Of a DNA stretch of 64,000 nt, positions 45,301 to 56,288 are shown one piece after another. The notes beneath the pieces are model-generated. The model made no database searches, had not been told where the DNA came from, and saw only the letters and a program-made list of their open reading frames with translations. Positions within the stretch are counted from its first letter, which is position 1, and each line of letters begins with the position of its first letter. Source of the stretch: Hyparrhenia diplandra (lineage: Eukaryota > Streptophyta > Magnoliopsida > Poales > Poaceae); the NCBI GenBank assembly GCA_015847255.1, contig JADLZK010009295.1:1-64000 (forward strand), given 5' to 3'. The position numbers and the translations under genes are program-made.

Positions 45301-48300
45301 ACCTGGCGTGGTCACACAGCATGGCACATGCGCTAGCACTGGACACACGGACGTGGCCAAGAGGGGACATTCCTGACCTGGGGTTGACCGACGAGGACGT
45401 CGGTCTCCTAAGGGGGTGAGTATGTGACACCCCAGCCCAGGGCTTAATAAGGTTGATAGAATACTCATACCAACAAGTTGCAACTTCTTTTCTGGAAGCC
45501 TAAATCGATAAAAACTCCAAAGTTAAGTGTGCTTAGCTTGGAGCGATGGGTGACCGACCGGGAAGTCCTTCCCGGGTGCGCATGAGTGAGGACAAAGTGC
45601 GCAGAAAAGACTAGTGTTGGTCTGTGAGGGCAGTCTTGATCCTTACTAAGCTGTCAGATGTAAACGGGCCCGGTGGACGTTACATGTGAGTGGGCCCCAC
45701 ATGCGTGGGTGCGGTAGGAAGGGTTGGGGGCAAGTGTTTATGCGCGTGGAGATAGTTGGAAATAGCCATGGTAGCAGTGGTGGCTTGCTAGCTAGCAGTG
45801 GTGAGTGGTGGCTTACTAGGTACCAGTGGTGGGCCGGGCCGGATGTCCGATGGAAAACATTTTCATCAGACGTTCTAGTGCCAGCACCACCGATAGTAAT
45901 TGTGAGTTGACCTATGTGGCCCAAGTGACACATGTGTGGATGTAGTTAGTGGGTTTAGTACCACCTTATTAGAAAAACAACATGTTAAGGATAGTGATGA
46001 GGGCCAGCTTGTAATTAATCCTTTTTCAAACATAGCACATCCGATTTAACCCTTTTCACGGCGAGGGACGAAGTATAAGAGGGGTGCTACATGTATGGAG
46101 GCCCGTTCCATGTGCAAAGTTGTGCCATATAAGCAGTTTTGAATGCAGGTATATTGGAAAATTTGTGTCCCATTATTATCCCTAGTGTGTAGTGTTTAGG
46201 ATATCAAAACATCATTCGCAGCCATAGTGCATTTTATCTTGGAAAAAATTCTAAACATATGCAATGTTCATAGCTATGAAACACAATTAAACATATACAT
46301 GTTCAATATAAAAGCAACAGGTAAAAGCAATTCAATTGTATTAACCCTAATAAATTTTTTTAATGCAAAGAGAAAGAAACCATATGTATGTATAACCACA
46401 GATCATCCAATGTTTCAAATCAAACATGACACACAGGAAGCTTGAGGTTTTGAATGTACTCACAAAACATATTCCTTTCAGGGCCGATGCAATATTTACT
46501 ACTATAGATAACCAGTGTCCCGATAAATACGTCATTGGTGGATAAATAGAAAGAAGCACAGTACACAAAATCTGCAAAAGTGAGCTACAATTATAAAGAT
46601 CATGTGTGTAACTAAACATTGAAATGTAGTGTGGTAACTTGTACTCACAGCAGCAATACGTGAAACATTGATTGGTCCATAAGCTCTTAAAATATGAGGA
46701 TAAATAAATGTTTGATACAAGAGGATGCTAGCACCTATATAAACAAATGAAATTACTTTTCAAGAATACATAGTAATACCATAATTGTATTGGACTTAAA
46801 AATATTTTCACAAGGTATTAGCATACAAATATAAAAAGATAAAAAGAAAGTTTAAAGAAGTTAAATTTCAACAACTTCATTAGATTATTATCTTTGATTT
46901 TCATCTAGGCCCACTCAAAGTGAGAATCTGGGTCCATAATTGGACTAAAATTGAACCATCTAAATTTTTAAGGACCTGTACCATCACCTCTAGGTTAATA
47001 TGAATCTAAATGAGAACCCAAAAACATTTTAAGGAGCCTAGATGCATTTTCCTCCTTTTTATTAACATTATGATAAATTCATTTCATAATTTGTTGCAAT
47101 AGCTTGTGTATGACAATGCTATCCTAAATTTGCTCCCATTAGATAGGACCACATGCAGCTTGCCACTAACAAAAATACATATTTTTTATGTAAATAGTGT
47201 AAAGAAATAGTCTTATTGAGTTTTCTATCAAATTTAGTACTAAAGCAAATTTGTAGATATGAGATAAATACATTAAAAGCAAACATACCTTAAACCTACT
47301 TTATATCTTTATCATATAATATGATAATGGAAATATTATTAATCATTTGGCATAGTGGACCCAAAAGTTTGTACCTGCAACTACAAGTACTTGACCAACA
47401 TCCTCAGATGAAAAACTTAGTCCACCAAACTTTTTATCGCTTTCAGCCCATAGAGAAAATATCTATTAGAAATGTTAGTTTAGACCGCCATTGAATTTAT
47501 AGGACTAACCAATATAGAAAAAAATATAATAATTTCATTTCATTGCCAAAATTATAGCTTGAAAAGGTACTAAGAAAGATAGAGATAAAATGCAAACACA
47601 ATTTTGTTTTTGCATATTACATTCCTTAGGAATATTCTCAATATTAATCACTAGTAGTTCACATAATAAAATTGAATATATTATTGCATTTTCATCTGTT
47701 ATCTACAACATACTGAATTTTCGGTGATTTAGAACCTTGTGTGATATCCTATTTTATAATTTATAAGAAAGAAGTAAGATTTCATTTATTGGCTGAGTTG
47801 TCATCATTAGCACTTGATTTGTTATATGATGGACTCTTTTTATTTCTCACTTATATTATTATTTTAGCATGTAGTAATATATAAGAGTAAAAATAAATAC
47901 AAGTATGAACTATGTGACTTAAAGATGTACTAGCCAAATGTCGGGTCCTAGTTTGTGTTAGAAGAATAGCTAGAAATATAAAAATGTTTTGTTTGTTACT
48001 TCTTTAATGGTCTCATTGCCATGTGTCCAACATGTGGCCTCCTTTGACTAAGTCTTATCTAATGAACAATATCTTTGTATAACGCATTAACATTATTATA
48101 AGGTTCTCCGATCCTAATACATATGATCAATCTATAATTTAAAAAGGACAATTATGGCAATGTTTATTTGTATTGGAGAATTCTATCAATGTATATACAT
48201 ATTTGATGCATCCCACAATTGGTGAGAAATTCTTAGCTTAAATTCATTAAATTTATTTATTTCTTTTTTCAAATACTTCCAACTAACTTTCTAATGATTA

Positions 48301-51300
48301 AATTGCTTACTACAATGTTACAAATATTTTTATGCTTACCATTTTGGTATGGAAATGGTGTAAATCAAATATTATATTCATATCCATGATTTAAATAGCA
48401 TGCTATAGCGGCGCTATTGCGCCACAGATGACCTGCCACGAAGCTATTGCATATTTTGGCGCTATTTGCGCTATTCGTGCTATAGTGCTGCTATTCTCAT
48501 TTAGCGTCATAGCGCCGCTATTTTCGCGATAAGTGATGTTTAATTTTGACTATTCATGGTTGTTTGCTTTGAGGATGAGAACTTTTTTATATGGTTATCA
48601 CTTATCACTTATCAAATTATGTTGGTTGTAGCATGATTTATCATAATATTGTCACTTGTCATGATTTCTGTATTTTGAAACAAATAGCGCTATAGTGGTG
48701 TAATAGCGTGAAAAGCATGCCGACGCTACTATGCATAGCGCCCACTATAGCGACCATAGCGGCAAGTATAGCGCCAAATAGCGGCCGTAACATATTGCCG
48801 CTAATTTTGATAGCCCGTGATAAAAAATGTGGATTCATATAAATACTTAGTATTTAGATTGACAACATGTCAAGATGTCAACCTTCACCAATCATTTGTA
48901 CACATTTATTATGGGTAAATATTTTAAAAATACCTCTGTATACGCTCCATCATCAAAGCAGGCAATACAATATAAGATAATAGAAGACATTAGCGGCCAA
49001 TTCTTAAATAAATTCTTATTTTTGGTTGAAGTACTATCTTGTTCAATAGATTCTTCAAAATCAGTCAAATGTCCAATAGAATGTCTAGTTTCTTGATCTT
49101 CCCTTTCATCATGTTTGTGTTTATGCAATGTCTCCTGAAATGTTATGCAATAACACATATTATATATATATATAATCAAGTTAATGTGTAATATTACTAC
49201 ATTACATCGACAAGAGCTATAAAGAGAACATAGAATGACGTGGCAAACAATGTCAGTAAGCTCAGAAAATATTATAATAAATGAAGACATGAATAATGAA
49301 ATAGCATAGAGACAAATGTTACTTGATAATAGTTAGTGGTAATGTTTATCTCCATGGTAGTTTAGAATTGGATTCACGATAAATAAATAATGTGTAGTGA
49401 TAAAATTATGAATTATAACAACCTTTTAAAATCTTAAAATGATAAAATAAGTGGAATAACTCAACTTAAGTTGGTTATTAGATCAAGTACTCTAAAGAGA
49501 ACATGTGGCTAAAAGGTTGACACACATGTTGTATTGCCTGTTTGGTTCCCATGAGACTAGGGACTAGGGACTAATTTTTAGTTTCATTTAGTCCCTAAAT
49601 TACCAAACATAAGGACTAGGGACTAACTTTTAGTCTCACTTAGTCCCTATTCTATTAGACTCTTGGGAGGGGCTAGAGACTAATTTTTAGTCCCTATTAG
49701 TCTCTAGTCCCTAGTCCCATGAACCAAACAGGCCCTAACTATAGTGGTACAAAATAGTGTGATTGTGTGCATAACCAAATTTGAAGTATTAACTAATTAT
49801 GCTTATATGCCATGAATGTTCACAAATGTTTGCTCTTGAGAAACAATATCTCATGTTAGTCTCATTTCACAAGACAAAAATGCCTTATATATACATATAC
49901 TACCCTACCACTCTTATTGTAATTGATGTCCCACAAGTCCGCAGTACTCCCTCCATCCCTAAAATAAGTGTCGTTGTGGTATCTGTGTTGATAAATTTTT
50001 TTACGTTTGACTTTGTTGATAATATTAATAACATTTGTATCTCCGAATAAGTTTATTATGAGAATAGATTCAACGATCTATCTAATGATGCTAACTATGT
50101 ACTACAAATATTAATAATTTCTTGTATATATTTGCTCAAAGTAAAAAAGAGTTTGACTCTTAGAAAAGCAAGAACTAAACTTATTTAGGGACAGAGGGAG
50201 TATTTCTCGTCTTTTACACCTCTTGAGATTATAATTGAGCCTACACATATCCTCTAGCCACAAAATCTATTTAGTTCATATGTTATATCTCACACCCTTA
50301 TCTTCTCCCTTAGCCTAAATTGGTCTATTTATAGCTTGAAATATGCCGGGCCGACTTTTATAGTGCCTTTCCAATGCCCATGGGAATACAATTGGCTATG
50401 AGAGTAATGTTGTGATAGTTGGTGATATAGTAAGTCAACCAACTACTAGAGTAGGGCTGAAGTAGAAGGGGAGGAAGATTTGTGGAATATGAATGTTATT
50501 TTTATTTATTTACTTATTTCCTTAGTTGTGAAGAACTGAACTTGACATCTACACATATAATTGACTTAGTCGAGTTATTTGGGAAGCGACATTCTCACGT
50601 TTCTTGTTGTACTTATTTCCCTTGGTATCTAGGCTTCAAGATCCTAAACTTTTGCCAAAACATCTTGAGTATATTTTGTATCAATCATATACAATTTCAA
50701 GTATTAAATTGCAAATTTACTTTTGGAACACCTAGATATTTTCAAGAGGTTTCAAAGAGTAATAAAATGTTATGAAATGGATGCATTAAGAGTTAACAAC
50801 AAATTAGTAACCAAAGGTAGTCTTCAGATAATTTAATGTAGTCTTCAGATGATAACAACAAATTACTTAGATAATTTAATGTAGTCTTCAGATGATAACA
50901 ACAAATTACTTAGTTATACATACCGGGAGCCATATGCAGCTTATGAGAATAACAAAGCAAAAGATCGACACACATAAACAAAGTAAAAAAATATGGAAAC
51001 CTGTCAAAAATATTCCAATATTAGTAACCAAAGGAAAGAGTTGTAAATATAAATGATGTGCTTGTAACAAACAATACCTCCCAAATATTGAGTTGGCCTG
51101 AAATAATTTTGGATATTTTTTTTCTGCTGGCTATGAAATATGAATTGAGAGTAAGGCCTAATGAATGGGGTGACATATGAAAAAATAAGGACCTGAAATT
51201 CAATATTGAATGATAATACTATTCTGTACCTGTGCAAGATATCCACCGATAGCTGGCCCAATGATAAGTCCTATTGCCCATGCTGTACTAACCTAATCAT

Positions 51301-53120
51301 AGAGAAAAGTAGTTTTCACAATATAAGTGTCTGCATTAAGAATAATTAAGACATCATATTATATCATTTGAAATTTTACGAGCGATAATCCAATAGCTTG
51401 ATGCTCGACTCTACAAACTTCAACGGCATATGCCTGTGAAGTAAAAAAAGCCATGTTAATAACTATAACATGTCTCAAATGCTTCAATATATTAAATTGG
51501 TTAATTGTCATACTCTTATTGGGCCAAGTAAACCATTTAAAGCACCGAGAAGAAATCGTGTGACAAGAGCCATCCAATAGTGCACACTTAGTCCGAATAA
51601 AGTGTTAAACACAATCCTAAGATAATAGAAGGGCACAATTAATGATCAAAGTAGGGAAAAAATAGGCAATTGAAGTGCATGACCTAACTAATAAGTAGCT
51701 TAACTTCGATTAGATAAATATAGAGAAAAGAAGTACTACTACTAACATAGACAAAATTCCAAGAATGATAACCATCTTCCTCCCAATACGATCAGCTGCC
51801 ATTCCCCAAGCAGTGGACGTCAAAGTTCGACCAAACATATATGAGGCACCTACAAAAGCAGAAATCTAAATTAGTACATATAAAATTAGTTATAGTTTGA
51901 TAGGTAACAACTTTATTACTAAGGACATTATAGTGTCTCGATGGTTGTACCCACAAAACCGGCATAAAATCCAATATCTTCTTCCCTTTTGGTAATGTGG
52001 AAGTCTCCTATCTAGTGATGGAAGGGAAATCATAGAATGTGTAAGTCTCATATATACAACTAAGAAGGATTGGTAATATAACAGCCTGTACGCTAAAAAA
52101 AGGTAGATAAGACCACGTTACTGCATAGTGCTTGCACACACACGTGCGCACAAGAGACATATACATATTGTGTACGTATATGATCCCAAGGTTGTTGTTT
52201 TTTTTGTTAATTATATGTCATTTAAAAGGTGTATGGAAAGATTTTGACACACAGTTGGTGAATTACCATAGATCCATAAACCAACACAACCAATACAATT
52301 ATATAGGATGGAAACAAACTATTGACAATATTGTAGTCTTTTCGGAGTTGGATAGCCATACCATGAAATATATGAACGGAAATAACAATGATACTGGCAA
52401 ACCTAGTAAATGGAAAAATGACATTAAGGAGTTAGAAACAAGAATTATACAATACTAAAAAAATGAATATGAACATAAATAGAAGAAGTACTGGTATATA
52501 TTCATAGAATCACCTAGAACAATACAAGAAACAAAAGGAAATATATAAAACTGTTTGGCATAAGCTCCACGAGCAACTTTACCGGTGAAGCAAATTGTTT
52601 TAACGAATCATTTGGCAAAACGACCCTACATGTAGAGCTAAAACATGCTCTTATAGAATTCCACTTATGACCCATCAGAGCTAGTTAAAGCTAAGAAAAG
52701 CTACTTTATCCCACACAAATGTCTTGTGAGAGCACGTTCTGAAGAGTTTCACATCTGAACCTGTTTTAAAAATACTCGTTTTGCGTAAAACAGCTTCAAA
52801 CCGAACGTGAAGCTGTTGGAGAAGTTGTACCCAACATAGCTTTATTTTTGCCCAACAACAATTGCAAACATGTGGATCCTTGTATTAGCGTGTCCTTATA
52901 GCATAATAATACGCGGAGCATGAAAATAAAACTTGCGTGCAATATATTCACACATACAGGAGACGAAGATGATGATCCAAACATGGAAGAAGAGCTTGTA
53001 CGGGACCCCCGGGTTCTCGGCCTTCCTCAGCTCCATGGCGCAGCCCGGGCACCCGTCGAAGTACACCCGGGGCTTCGTCTCTAGCAACAACGGGACCGCT
53101 GCATCGCCGTCTGCAGCCAT
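37930..53120 (-). CDS. ZIFL transporter, copy B (MFS, zinc-induced facilitator-like), apparently intact
   Basis: Exons, 5' to 3' on the minus strand: 52958-53120, 52362-52402, 51951-52011, 51747-51849, 51514-51616, 51380-51433, 51230-51292, 51078-51130, 49206-49260, 48934-49134, 47375-47462, 46649-46734, 46464-46571, 38833-38877, 38657-38745, 38145-38188 and 37930-38033. All introns are GT-AG and phases join. The total is 1461 nt, 486 codons plus TAA, the usual ZIFL length. Marks: VYFDGCPGCAMELRKAENPG (exon 1), LFPFIYFM (2), DIGFYAGFVG (3), MFS motif GMAADRIGRK (4), VEVCRVEHQAIGLS (6), GLIIGPAIGGYLA (7), LFKNWPLMS (10), RATANGLS (15) and SWAQKRQD (16). Exon 9 is the least certain and is held mainly by phase. 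The family exports nicotianamine or phytosiderophores across the vacuolar or plasma membrane; substrate here is not determinable. Confidence 0.9.
39342..39374. repeat. (AT)n microsatellite
   Basis: About sixteen AT units in intron 13 of ZIFL B. The corresponding place in copy A (near 10290) has no such run. Confidence 0.85.
39437..39731. mobile_element. Tourist-like MITE (PIF/Harbinger), B unit only
   Basis: This 295-bp element starts gggcctgtttagttcc and ends gcatctgaacacaccc, giving imperfect terminal inverted repeats. It is flanked by taa on both sides (39434-39436 and 39732-39734), the canonical TWA target. Copy A has the empty site near 10370 (acctaaatatagg). Confidence 0.9.
39968..40270 (-). 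CDS. Unrecognised open frame inside ZIFL B intron 13
   Basis: A 100-codon frame beginning MLSATLVSAGLLAYVKPSIV with two or three hydrophobic stretches (for example SSALAAGLVSISDGVG and LHMLALVAGQW). Copy A carries the same start but is frameshifted. It lies on the same strand as ZIFL but matches no exon. It could be part of a captured membrane-protein gene. No function is proposed. Confidence 0.3.
   Translation of the reverse strand: MLSATLVSAGLLAYVKPSIVVCSSALSTQLNVHIVHSSALAAGLVSISDGVGVDFLACAKLHMLALVAGQWTDWSASSAVRLRCVMLGSRELERTGGFEG
40471..40692. repeat. 54-bp direct repeat
   Basis: The sequence beginning 'attgcccccaacttcatttt' and ending 'agacgttcctgc' occurs at about 40474-40527 and again at 40638-40691. 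A second pair, 'gatgctaagatagtctgct', lies between them around a T-run (40574-40590). Copy A has neither at the corresponding site. Confidence 0.75.
40913..41170. mobile_element. CACTA-like terminus, copy B
   Basis: Begins CACTAGTAGAGAACC and carries the same 'cgtcatagaag' subterminal repeats as 11255-11520. The preserved CACTA start here clarifies the mutated copy A. No second terminus is visible. Confidence 0.5.
41440..43085. repeat. Counterpart of the copy A repeat blocks in intron 13
   Basis: 41460-41880 matches the 'gtgggaccatggtggtggg' block and 42280-43080 matches the GC-rich block with 'atgttgca/atgtttca' repeats (11810-13420 in copy A). Open frames differ between copies, so the region is not coding. 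Confidence 0.5.
43086..43892 (+). mobile_element. TRIM (terminal-repeat retrotransposon in miniature)
   Basis: LTRs at 43086-43358 (273 bp) and 43617-43892 (276 bp) both start TGTGACAC and end GTTACA. The primer site at 43361-43373 (tggtatcagagcc) is an exact match to the usual complement of initiator tRNA-Met. The interior is only about 260 bp, has no coding capacity, and ends in the purine tract 'ctaaggggtgag'. The empty site in copy A (cttgtgtgagcggg, near 13415) shows the flanks tgtga and tacga as a slightly mutated 5-bp target duplication. Total 807 bp. Confidence 0.9.
43893..46091 (+). repeat. Amplified array of TRIM pieces and host flanks
   Basis: Host sequence 'gcgggccccacgtgcgtg...gggttgggggcaagtg' (single copy at about 13421 in unit A) occurs at 43897, 44638 and 45689. 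Between these copies lie a partial TRIM LTR (44021-44170) with interior, an LTR at 44372-44633, part of the solo-LTR-like element (45069-45284), more TRIM interior (45285-45422) and an LTR at 45423-45684. A small direct repeat of 'ggtaggaagggttgggggc' lies at 44796. The pattern indicates repeated unequal exchange. Confidence 0.8.
48390..48790. repeat. 'agcg/cgct' inverted-repeat element in ZIFL B intron
   Basis: Counterpart of 16185-16590 with diverged clusters ('gctatagcggcgctattgcgcc' near 48400 and 'agcgcccactatagcgac' near 48738). Lies between exons 10 and 11. Confidence 0.5.
49536..49733. mobile_element. 198-bp MITE, B unit only
   Basis: Terminal inverted repeats 'gcctgtttggttcccatgag' and the complement of 'catgaaccaaacaggc', with interior repeats of 'gggactaatttttagt' and 'tagtccct'. 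Copy A has the empty site 'gtattgactaactatag' near 17330. The target duplication is not clear because the ends are slightly altered. Confidence 0.8.
49947..50200. mobile_element. Stowaway MITE, copy B
   Basis: 254 bp with ends ctccctccatccct and agggacagagggag, flanked by TA. Counterpart of 17553-17807. Confidence 0.88.
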
Positions 53121-53183
53121 GTTCCCTTGCTACTCGGTCTCTCACCTAGCTTTGTCCTGCAGGTTCCCTGCTACTGGGCAGCG

Positions 53184-53191
53184 ATTATATA
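53184..53191 (-). promoter_or_regulatory. TATA box of ZIFL B
   Basis: Minus strand TATATAAT, 63 bp upstream of the ATG. It is conserved in the D remnant and split by a MITE in copy A. Transcription would be expected to start about 30 bp downstream, leaving a short 5' leader. Upstream to about 53440 is conserved with copy A and includes ACGT-core motifs (gtgacgtcg, gtacgtgtacgtgc). Confidence 0.7.
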
Positions 53192-53754
53192 GGAAAAACA
53201 AGTGACGTCGATGCGTACGTGTACGTGCAGTGCTCCGGGAGGCTGGGATCTGGACGGGAAACTCCGAAAGTCAGAATAGATCTTTGCACTTGGCTCAGCT
53301 GAGAGCGCCATTCCCTTGAGACAGATGTGTTATCCGAGTGATGGGTTAGGTTCCTGCGTCCCGACATTTCTTTGAAAAAAGGATTGATGTGTGGCCCCTA
53401 AACTTTTGTCAGTGGGAAGGTATGTAAGAGCATCAATGCTTTGTTTCGAATTAGGCCTTTTTTAAGATATCGGAAATATCTGTATTCCACACATCCAAAG
53501 ACCACGAGGGCTCGCTATAAAAAGAAGGACGACGGACACAAGAAAACGGGGACTCTCTCTTCTCCACGGGGGATCTTCCTCTCTACGGGACTTCTCACAA
53601 CAAATCAGTGTCCACCGGCTTATTGTTACTGACCTTTGTGTAGATAATGTTTCAACTTTATTGTTACTAGCCTTTGTGTGGATAATGTTTCCATGGGACA
53701 GTGGCACGCCGACACAATCTCAAATCAAGGATCACATGGCTATGAGATTGAGGG

Positions 53755-54566
53755 CCTGTTTTAAATCCCCATGGAATGCAAAATGCTAACTCGTTTGGAA
53801 TGATAAAATGCAAAATGCCAAATTTTTCAGGGGTGTGTTTAGTTCTATCCAAAATGCTGAATGGATAGGGCTGGGGTGTGTGTGTGTCACAAGACAGGAC
53901 TGGCCCAGCCAGGCAGGGGCCAGGGCGGCCTAGCTGGCCGAGCCGGCCCGAGAGGGGGTGACGGGCGGGCGCCCGGGAGGATGGCCGCCGCCGCCCCCGC
54001 CCTCTCCCCCACGTCGCCTTCGATTCGGATTAGGATTAGGACTTTTTGTGTGCAGGAGACATTCTATAAGGAAATCTCATATTAGGAAAAGAATAAGAGT
54101 TTACTTGGAAAAGGTATTCGAAATATAAGGAAACTTCTAGAGATTGCTTGAGATACAAGTCCCATAGGAGGGCTATATAAACAAGGAGGATGTAATCTTT
54201 TAGGGACAAGCAAATAAAGAAAAATATTCCCCGCTCTTGCCCTCAGCTCGAGCCGCCGCCGCCCCCTGCCCTTGCGCCAAGACGCCGCCGCCCCCCCACG
54301 CCCTAGGGTAGCCGTCCGGCAGCGCCACCGCCCCCCGCCCGCCGCCCGCCCGTGTCGCCCCCGCGGCTGTGACAAAGTGTGTATGTGGGGGGGGGGGGGT
54401 GGGGGGGCACTTTTGCTTGTTTTTGGTCTCCGTGGTGCCAAATCCAAAATGCCAAAAGTCCAACTTTTTGGTATAACTTCATCATGGTGTTTAGTTCCAT
54501 TTTGTAAAATGATGGGACAAAACACTAAATATTTTAGCAAAAATGGAGAACTAAATAGGCCCTGAG
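53755..54566. mobile_element. Nested Tourist-like MITEs interrupted by a solo LTR
   Basis: The outer ends are 'gagggcctgttttaaatcccc' and 'gagaactaaataggccctgag'. A second MITE start ('gggtgtgtttagttctatcc') is nested, and a solo LTR of family Y (53883-54374) sits inside. Copy A has the left part at 21515 but lost the right end to a MULE-type array. Confidence 0.65.
53883..54374 (+). repeat. Solo LTR of retrotransposon family Y
   Basis: This 492-bp segment starts TGTCACAAGACAGG, contains 'cggattaggattaggactttttgtgtgcagg' and 'gggctatataaacaaggaggatg', and ends GGCTGTGACA, like the LTRs at 24285, 57595 and 60042. No interior follows. Flanking pentamers (gtgtg, aagtg) match only partly. Confidence 0.85.
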
Positions 54567-54838
54567 AATTAGGGCGCTCTTTTTCGATTCTCTGCCTCTG
54601 ATATAGAGCAAGTGTGATGCTTTCATACGAGTCCAGTAGGGTTTGCATTTCCAGAAAGCAAGGGCGAGCTCTTGAATGCTGTTTTAATAATCGTAGTAGG
54701 TGTGATAAATTAGTCAGCACAATACATTGGTTTTCATGTACTACCTTTAATTTGACAAAAAGAACAGAACTCAATGAAGTTTGATTAATAAAGTTTATAT
54801 ATCAAAAAATGTTATGAATATACCCGTAACTCAAAATA
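54567..54838. other. Unassigned AT-rich stretch upstream of ZIFL B
   Basis: No gene, repeat or element recognised. It has no counterpart in unit A, where the MULE-type array occupies this position. Confidence 0.5.
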
Positions 54839-55698
54839 TCTATATCTATACCTACTAATAAAGAGAGAAAATTTCTTGTCCACCTTTTTTTCCACCTCTT
54901 TTTTCCACCTACCATCGACAATAGGAGTTGGAGTCCGATTCAAGTCCATACGTTTGAAAGTCTGTATCCCGGTCCTGACACATCCCCTCTCTCCTAATCC
55001 TGCCGGCGTGGGGGTGGAACAGCCACCAGATGGACGCCGGCGTGGGGGCGGGTCTCGACGCGGTCTCCGCCCAGAATAGGCAGCCATGCGCGGCGCAGGT
55101 GAGAACCCCTCCACCCAGAATAGACCGCCATGTGCGGGCAAGCTCTCCACCGCTTGCACGAGGCTGCCATGCGCAGGTGACCATCCCTCCCCATGAATGG
55201 ACTGCCATGCGCGGGCAAGCTCCCCCACCTCCCTGCAGCGTCCGCGCCGAGAAGGAAGGAGATGGAGGTCCTGGCCCGAGGCCGCCATCGGGCGGGGGGA
55301 GCGCATGGTGAAGGGGAGACAACGGGCGGCGGATCCGAGAAGGGAGGAGGCGAGCTAGAGCGAGAGATGAGGCATCGATGCTCGTGGGCCAGTGTTACAC
55401 CACCTTCGCCCCAGACATGTATCACCTTGGGTTATGTTAGGTTCTCAGGAAATCTCAAAATCTATGATGCACATACTAGAATAAATTAGAGTGCATAACA
55501 TAATCATTGATTAATAATATCTTCAAGTCTCTCAAGCACATAAGAGTTAGTGTAGTCTGTGTAGCACATGTCTAGACAAAATACAAAGACCTTCACTGAT
55601 TGAGTCCGAGAGAAATTAGAACACTTGCACAAGTCACAAATCGCCTATGTAATCATTCAGCAAGATGTCCCGGTGCAACGACGTGCATGTTTTGCTAG
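54839..55698. mobile_element. Probable non-autonomous Helitron
   Basis: Starts TCTATATC/TCTATACCTACTAATAAAG after an A and ends ...gtgcatgttttgCTAG before a T, fitting A/T insertion and the TC...CTRR Helitron termini. A GC-rich near-repeat 'ccggtgcaacgacgtgcatg' just before the end is where Helitrons carry a hairpin, here degraded. The interior (55000-55390) is GC-rich with a repeated 'cgccatgcgcggg' motif and may be captured DNA. The exact start could be 54839 or 54845. Absent from unit A. Confidence 0.65.
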
Positions 55699-55879
55699 TG
55701 TATACAAATCTATTTATACTTATTGTGCAGGCTAAATATGGAGTATATTATTTGAATCTGGTTGAAATTCAAATCGTTTGGCTTAGAATTTTTTTTTGAT
55801 AATTGTATCTTTATTTATAAGAGTGTTTAATCAGTTAAATTTAAGATGGTGGACTCTTAAAAACATATGTGTACATCAC

Positions 55880-56115
55880 CAACTAGTGCTGTTTTGTCCT
55901 CTCCGCCGGCCGGTATCTCCCTGTCCCTGCCACCTTTTGTGTAGCGTGCAAACATGCCCCTAAATTAGACCCACTCAGCAACCAGCATGGAAATACAATC
56001 GTGCGCATGACTTTGGCAGCAAGAGTGTGCGTACGTGGTGTGTAAAGCGCCACGTACGACACAAGGTTTTTAAAACCGAAGAAATATATTTCTGGTGCGG
56101 TGCAGCAACAGAGGA
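55880..56115 (-). promoter_or_regulatory. Conserved distal upstream block of ZIFL B
   Basis: Counterpart of 22650-22890 and 26065-26330. It lies 2.8 kb upstream of the ATG, or about 1 kb after removing the MITEs, solo LTR and Helitron. It carries 'cggccggtatctccctg', 'gtgcgtacgtggtgtg', 'gcgccacgtacgacacaagg' and 'gaaatatatttct'. Confidence 0.5.
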
Positions 56116-56288
56116 TCAAGGACAATAATAGGGGAGAAAAAGATGGAGCTGGCCGGCGCTCCAAAATAAGATGGAAAAGATCGGCCGGCCTGGCGAACCT
56201 CATTCCCCCATCACCACTTCATAGTGGATTTGCACGATATGACATGGCGATCGGCGAACCTCATTCTCATCTCACACTAGCGATATGG

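Larger units (their letters stand above)
38878..46463 (-). other. Intron 13 of ZIFL copy B (7.6 kb)
   Basis: Bounded by a GTGAGT donor at 46463 and a TGTAG acceptor before 38877. It is 3.2 kb longer than in copy A. The extra length comes from a Tourist MITE (39437-39731), a 54-bp duplication near 40500-40690, and an amplified block of TRIM plus flanks (43086-46091). Confidence 0.85.

Noticed and set aside
43086..46091. CRISPR-like or satellite array
   Set aside because: The repeated units are LTRs with a tRNA primer site and host flanks, not short direct repeats with unique spacers.
46227..46445. Plus-strand frame near ZIFL exon 13
   Set aside because: It lies partly antisense to an intron and is only an AT-rich chance frame.
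53190..53440. An exact IDE1/IDE2 iron-deficiency element in the proximal promoter
   Set aside because: Only short ACGT-core sequences are present. I could not find a convincing full-length match, so it is not annotated.
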